Shown here one piece after another: positions 60,235 to 64,000 of a DNA stretch of 64,000 nucleotides. Below the pieces are notes generated by a model. The model did not search any database. It saw nothing but the letters and a program-made list of their open reading frames with translations, and was not told the DNA's origin. A program made the position numbers and the translations under genes. Position 1 is the first letter of the stretch. Each line of letters starts with the position of its first letter. Source of the stretch: Streptomyces sp. NRRL S-646 (lineage in GTDB: Bacteria; Actinomycetota; Actinomycetes; Streptomycetales; Streptomycetaceae); assembly GCF_000720765.1 (NCBI RefSeq), contig NZ_JODC01000005.1:186001-250000 (forward strand). Reading direction: 5' to 3'.

Positions 60235-60882
60235 TCAGGCGCTCAGCGGGAATTCCCTGCCCAGTGCCCGGAACACCGCCGTGTTCGACGCGAACGCCCG
60301 CTTGCACTCTGCGACGATCCGCTGCCTCTCCAGGTCGTCCGCCCGGATTCCGTCCAGCAGTTCCCGGTAACCCCTCTTGAACGCAGCCGGGTTGCCGATC
60401 CCCTCGAACACGTAGAACCGCACGCCGTCGCCCTTCCGTGCGAACCCCCACGTCTTCTCCGCCTTGTCCCGGATGATCTGTCCGCCTGAGAGGTCTCCCA
60501 GGTAGCGGGTGTAGTGGTGGGCGATGTAGCCGCCGGGCCACTGCTCGGCGCACTGGCGTACCCGAGCCGCGTACGCCTCCGTTGCCGGCAAGGCGGACAG
60601 GGCCGCGCGCCACCCGGCGCCCCGCAGATGTGCCAGGTCCCGCTCCAGCGCCGCCAGCCGGAACAGCTCGGGGCGGATGAAGGGCCCGGCCACCGGGTCG
60701 GACGTCAGCCGGTCGGCTCCGGTCTCCAGGGCCTCGTAGACGAACCACAGCTGCTCGGTGTAGCGCGCGTACGCCTCCACGCCCAGCCGGCCGCCCAGCA
60801 GGTCACTCATGAACGACGAGGTCTCCGCCTCCGTGTGCTGCTCGTGGGACGCGGTGCGGATGACGGTCGAGAAGGAGTCCAT
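60235..60882 (-). CDS. Heme oxygenase (biliverdin-producing)
   Basis: A 215-residue HmuO-like protein with the proximal heme His in RTASHEQHTEAE and the distal-helix GDLSGGQII motif, opening heme to biliverdin, CO and Fe2+. The start is ATG 60882. It lies near the efe iron-uptake operon, in keeping with an iron-scavenging role. Confidence 0.93.
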   Translation of the reverse strand: MDSFSTVIRTASHEQHTEAETSSFMSDLLGGRLGVEAYARYTEQLWFVYEALETGADRLTSDPVAGPFIRPELFRLAALERDLAHLRGAGWRAALSALPATEAYAARVRQCAEQWPGGYIAHHYTRYLGDLSGGQIIRDKAEKTWGFARKGDGVRFYVFEGIGNPAAFKRGYRELLDGIRADDLERQRIVAECKRAFASNTAVFRALGREFPLSA

Positions 60883-60936
60883 GAGCTTCCCGTCCTCCAA
60901 GGTTGCCGACACGCTGTCGGTAAAAGTGTACGAGAA

Positions 60937-60966
60937 AAGACCCGCCCCGGCAGCAGGGCGGGTCTT
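60937..60966 (-). terminator. Terminator after map
   Basis: AAGACCCGCCC, an 8-base loop, then GGGCGGGTCTT; read on the minus strand it is followed by a T-rich stretch (TCTTTTCTC). It lies 10 bases past the map stop. Confidence 0.88.
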
Positions 60967-60975
60967 CGAAGATCG

Positions 60976-61833
60976 CTACGGCAGGGTGAGGATCTCCGCC
61001 CCCGACTCCGTCACCACCAGCGTGTGCTCGAATTGAGCCGTCCGCTTCCGGTCCTTCGTGACGACCGTCCAGCCGTCGTCCCACATGTCGTACTCGTGCG
61101 TCCCGAGCGTCAGCATCGGCTCGATCGTGAACGTCATCCCGGGCTGGATGACCGTCGTGGCGTGCGGGCTGTCGTAGTGCGGGATGATCAGGCCCGAGTG
61201 GAAGGACGAGTTGATGCCGTGGCCGGTGAAGTCGCGGACCACTCCGTAGCCGAACCTCTTCGCGTACGACTCGATGACCCGGCCGATGATGTTGATCTGG
61301 CGGCCCGGCCTGACCGCCTTGATCGCGCGGTTGAGGGACTCCCGGGTCCGCTCGACCAGCAGCCGGCTCTCCTCGTCGACGTCCCCGACCAGGTACGTCG
61401 CGTTGTTGTCGCCGTGCACCCCGCCGATGTACGCCGTCACGTCGAGGTTGACGATGTCGCCGTCGCGCAGCACCGTCGAGTCCGGAATGCCGTGGCAGAT
61501 CACCTCGTTGACCGAGGTGCACAGGGACTTGGGGAAGCCGCGGTAGCCGAGCGTCGACGGGTAGGCGCCGTGGTCGCACATGTAGTCGTGCGCGACCTTG
61601 TCCAGTTCGTCGGTGGTGACGCCCGGCGCGATCAGCTTCGCCGCTTCCTCCATCGCCTGCGCGGCGATACGGCCGGCGACCCGCATCGCCTCGATCGTCT
61701 CGGGCGTCTGCACCTCCGGCCCGGTGTACGGCGTCGGAGCGGGCTTGCCGACGTACTCGGGACGGCGGATGTTTCCGGGTACGGAACGGGTGGGGGACAG
61801 CTCCCCTGGTACGAGCAGCGACTGGCCAGACAT
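60976..61833 (-). CDS. map: Type I methionine aminopeptidase
   Basis: A 285-residue enzyme with all five metal ligands in order: Asp in [10 protein letters not shown], Asp in [10 protein letters not shown], His in [10 protein letters not shown], Glu in TIEPML and the late Glu in AQFEHTLVV. It removes the initiator Met from new proteins. The N-terminal about 35 residues precede the pita-bread fold. The start is ATG 61833. Many Streptomyces carry two or three map genes. Confidence 0.94.
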   Translation of the reverse strand: MSGQSLLVPGELSPTRSVPGNIRRPEYVGKPAPTPYTGPEVQTPETIEAMRVAGRIAAQAMEEAAKLIAPGVTTDELDKVAHDYMCDHGAYPSTLGYRGFPKSLCTSVNEVICHGIPDSTVLRDGDIVNLDVTAYIGGVHGDNNATYLVGDVDEESRLLVERTRESLNRAIKAVRPGRQINIIGRVIESYAKRFGYGVVRDFTGHGINSSFHSGLIIPHYDSPHATTVIQPGMTFTIEPMLTLGTHEYDMWDDGWTVVTKDRKRTAQFEHTLVVTESGAEILTLP

Positions 61834-61891
61834 GCCAGTGAGTCTAACGAGCGGGCGTGGGGGAACATGTTCGTGGCGAGAGGAGCAGGTC

Positions 61892-62122
61892 ATGCCCTTG
61901 TTCAAGAAGCGCACGGTCGGCAAGCCGGGCGAGTGGTACTACTGCCTGGAGCACAAGAAGGTCGAGGAGGGGCCGGAGTGCCCCGCCAAGGACCGTTTCG
62001 GGCCGTACGCCTCCCGTCAGGAGGCCGAGCACGCGATGCAGACGGCGCGCGAGCGCAACCTCGAGTGGGAGAACGACCCCAAGTGGCACGACGCCCCTGC
62101 CACGACGTCTGACGACGACTGA
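61892..62122 (+). CDS. Small conserved-type hypothetical protein (76 aa)
   Basis: A 76-residue protein starting [21 protein letters not shown], with a CxxH...C pattern ([19 protein letters not shown]) that could bind a metal, and an acidic C-terminus. ATG 61892 has AGGAG upstream. It lies between divergent map and convergent MFS genes. I do not know its function. Confidence 0.8.
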   Translation: MPLFKKRTVGKPGEWYYCLEHKKVEEGPECPAKDRFGPYASRQEAEHAMQTARERNLEWENDPKWHDAPATTSDDD

Positions 62123-63433
62123 TCAGGCCTGCGCCGGTACGGCTGCCGAGGCGCGCTGGTCGCGCAGCCGTACCGCGTGCTCGTTCGTGCGCACGTCGTA
62201 CGTCATCAGCTTCGGCAGGCACAGTGCCAGCAGTCCCACCGCGCCCGCGCACAGCAGCCCGCCCGACCAGACGGACGCCCGCACGCCCCACCAGGCGGCG
62301 AAACCGCCGGAGCGGACCTGGCCGACGGTCGGACCGACCGAGTACGACAGCAGCTCGATCCCGGCGAGCCGGCCGCGCAGCTCGTCCGGGATCGTCTGGT
62401 TCCACATGGCCCCGCGGAAGATCCCGCTGACCATGTCGCAGCCGCCGGCCACGGTCAGGAACAGCAGGACGAGCCATACGTTGCCGACGACGCCGACGGC
62501 CGCGATCGCCAGGCCCCACAGCGCGGCCGACAGGACCACCATCCGCCCGTGCCGGTGCACGCGCGAGGTCCAGCCGCCGGTCAGCCCCACCAGCATCGAC
62601 CCGAACGGGACCGACGCGTACATCAGGCCCAGCGCCCAGTTCGCATCCAACTCGTCGGCGAGGAAGGGCAGTACGGCGAGCGGCATCGCCAGGAACATCG
62701 CGGCGAGGTCCACGGCGTAGGTGCCGAGGAGTTCCTTGCGGCTCCAGGCGTAACGGGCGCCCTCCGCGATGGCCTTCAGCGAAGGCTTCGCGGCCTCGTG
62801 CGCGGCGGGGGAGGCGGCGATGCGGACGATGAGGAGCACGGAGACGACGAAGGTCGCGAGGTCCGCGCCGTACGCCCAGCCGAGCCCCGCGTACGCCACC
62901 ACCACGCCCGCCACAGCCGGGCCCGCGACTCCGCCGACCGTCCAGCGCAGGGAGTTGAGGGCGGACGCGGCGGGCATGTGCTCGTGGGCCACGATCCGCG
63001 GCCAGAGGGAGTCGATCGCCGGCCGCTGCACCGAGACGAGCGCTGAGGACAGGGCGGCGACGACGTACAGCGGCCAGACGGCGGGGTGCGGGAGCAGGGC
63101 GTTGGCCAGCAGTGCCGCGCTGAGCAGGCCCTGCCCGGCCTCCGTCCACACGATCAGCTTCCGCTTGTCCATCGCGTCGGCGAGGGCGCCTCCGTACAGG
63201 CCGAACACGAGCAGTGGCAGCAGCTCCACGGCGCCGATCGCGCCGACCGCCGCGGTCGACCCGGTGAGTTCCTTCAACTGGACCGGCAGTGCGACGAACG
63301 TCAGAAAGCTCCCGAAGTTCGAGATCGTCCCTGACACCCACAGCCGTCGGAAGTCGGCGGAGTTCCGCCAGGGGGTGAGGTCGGGGAGGAGTGCGCGCAG
63401 GCGGGAGGGGGGTTCGCGGTCGTCGTCGGTCAC
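62123..63433 (-). CDS. MFS transporter
   Basis: A 436-residue MFS protein with about 12 membrane helices and motif A-like GLYGGALADAMDKRKLI after TM2. It resembles the enterobactin-exporter-like/tetracycline-type MFS_3 subgroup. The substrate is unknown. It starts on GTG 63433. Its stop meets the end of the small gene at 61892-62122. Confidence 0.9.
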   Translation of the reverse strand: MTDDDREPPSRLRALLPDLTPWRNSADFRRLWVSGTISNFGSFLTFVALPVQLKELTGSTAAVGAIGAVELLPLLVFGLYGGALADAMDKRKLIVWTEAGQGLLSAALLANALLPHPAVWPLYVVAALSSALVSVQRPAIDSLWPRIVAHEHMPAASALNSLRWTVGGVAGPAVAGVVVAYAGLGWAYGADLATFVVSVLLIVRIAASPAAHEAAKPSLKAIAEGARYAWSRKELLGTYAVDLAAMFLAMPLAVLPFLADELDANWALGLMYASVPFGSMLVGLTGGWTSRVHRHGRMVVLSAALWGLAIAAVGVVGNVWLVLLFLTVAGGCDMVSGIFRGAMWNQTIPDELRGRLAGIELLSYSVGPTVGQVRSGGFAAWWGVRASVWSGGLLCAGAVGLLALCLPKLMTYDVRTNEHAVRLRDQRASAAVPAQA

Positions 63434-63439
63434 GAAGGG

Positions 63440-64000
63440 TCATGGTCGGCGGGCACGACCACCGCGGGCAACCGTTTTTCGCCCCCGCCGCCCCTTCCCG
63501 TCCCGACCCGGGGGCCGGCCCCCGGACCCCCGCTCCTCAAACGCCGGAGGGGCTGATTTTGATCTTTCAGCCCGTCCGGCGTTTGAGGACGAGGCTCGGT
63601 ACAGGCGATCCCGCAGGCGCCGGTTCCCCCGCGGCGCCGGCAACGCGTTCTCCCCGGCCGCCGCACTCACCAGATGCTGCACAGTGTCCAGATCCAGCTC
63701 GGACCCCTCCGGCACAGCCAGCGACTCGTGGGCCATGGAGGCAAGTTCACCCTCCCCGGCCCCGAGCGCCAACACCGTCGCCCCGGCCCGCCGCACGTCA
63801 TGCACCCGCTCCAGCAGCGGACACCCCGGCCCGGCAGGCGCCACCACCAGCAGCGTCTCCCCCCGCCGCGCCGCCGCCAACCGCCCGAGACCCACCGCCA
63901 GATGCGCCGGATCCGTCGGACGAGCCCCGTGCCGTACGAGTGTCGGCGTCAGCTCCGGTGTCCCCGACCACGCGGCCTCGTCCACCAGATGGGCCGCCAG
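63440..64000 (-). CDS. SIS-like hypothetical protein, C-terminus extended by a repeat
   Basis: The frame is open to the window edge, so its 5' end lies outside. The visible part has two Rossmann-like blocks (ETLLVVAPAGPGCPLLERV and RRAGATVLALGAGEGELASM) reminiscent of SIS sugar-isomerase-like domains, ending near GNRRLRDRLYRAS. The last 55 residues are the translated dispersed repeat (63478-63597), an Arg/Gly-rich tail unlikely to be native. Confidence 0.7.
   Translation of the reverse strand: MAAHLVDEAAWSGTPELTPTLVRHGARPTDPAHLAVGLGRLAAARRGETLLVVAPAGPGCPLLERVHDVRRAGATVLALGAGEGELASMAHESLAVPEGSELDLDTVQHLVSAAAGENALPAPRGNRRLRDRLYRASSSNAGRAERSKSAPPAFEERGSGGRPPGRDGKGRRGRKTVARGGRARRP
63478..63597. 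repeat. Dispersed palindromic element, copy B (truncated)
   Basis: Its reverse complement matches 52311-52421 nearly completely: CCTCAAACGCCGGACGGG, then CCTCCGGCGTTTGAGGAGC, then the CCGGGGG/CCCCCGG hairpin and GGGAAGGGGCGGCGGGGGCG. It lacks the second outer arm seen in copy A. It is inserted at the 3' end of the SIS-like gene. Confidence 0.87.

Overview
The window is a high-GC actinobacterial chromosome segment and almost certainly comes from a Streptomyces. Codons are strongly biased to G or C in the third position. Many genes start with GTG or TTG, an actinobacterial class A RNase P RNA is present, and Streptomyces-type families recur (DUF397/XRE pairs, WHG-type TetR, HATPase anti-sigma-like proteins, efeOBU). 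No rRNA, tRNA, CRISPR array, integrase or transposase could be recognised.

Layout. 1-2.9 kb holds a beta-oxidation-like trio (MaoC hydratase, zinc alcohol dehydrogenase, SDR) closed by a strong terminator. 3-12.2 kb is housekeeping: a propeller-like protein, then Nif3, a coiled-coil zinc-ribbon protein and an RNase H/phosphatase fusion as one operon, then KDPG aldolase, YaaA, an RNB ribonuclease, a broken MerR gene, and a DUF4260/TetR pair with a double operator. 12.2-17 kb has a FAD monooxygenase divergent from its likely TetR repressor, an AraC regulator with a decayed copy nearby, a DMT exporter and rnpB.

17.1-35.6 kb is a defence-like island beginning directly after rnpB. In order it carries a two-gene PD-(D/E)XK unit, a nuclease-RAMA-alkyltransferase-like fusion, a four-gene type I restriction-modification operon whose first gene is a catalytically degenerate methylase fused to a specificity-like tail, a DUF433/PIN-like toxin-antitoxin pair, WH, XRE/DUF397 and HATPase regulators, and a Rad50-like CPVC ATPase with a small partner. 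The same operator (GATAAC-N4-GTTATC) lies upstream of both the restriction operon and the ATPase operon, suggesting shared control.

36-64 kb is ordinary accessory and core metabolism: a sulfotransferase; a secreted GH54-type arabinofuranosidase with a LacI regulator and paired operators; acyl-CoA synthetase, MazG-like, DoxX, SnoaL-like and aldo/keto reductase genes; a MacB-like ABC exporter; D,D-carboxypeptidase; SDR; MFS and serine hydrolase; Rsm22; TetR; prim-pol-like; an efeOBU iron-uptake operon with iron boxes and an extra lipoprotein; PhzF-like; heme oxygenase; methionine aminopeptidase; MFS; and a partial SIS-like gene.

Three cross-cutting patterns stand out. Two genes appear to start on CTG inside a CTGA stop/start overlap. 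Several genes have short tandem duplications at or just after their stop codon. Several genes have a -10 hexamer only 6-8 nt before the start codon, which suggests leaderless mRNAs.
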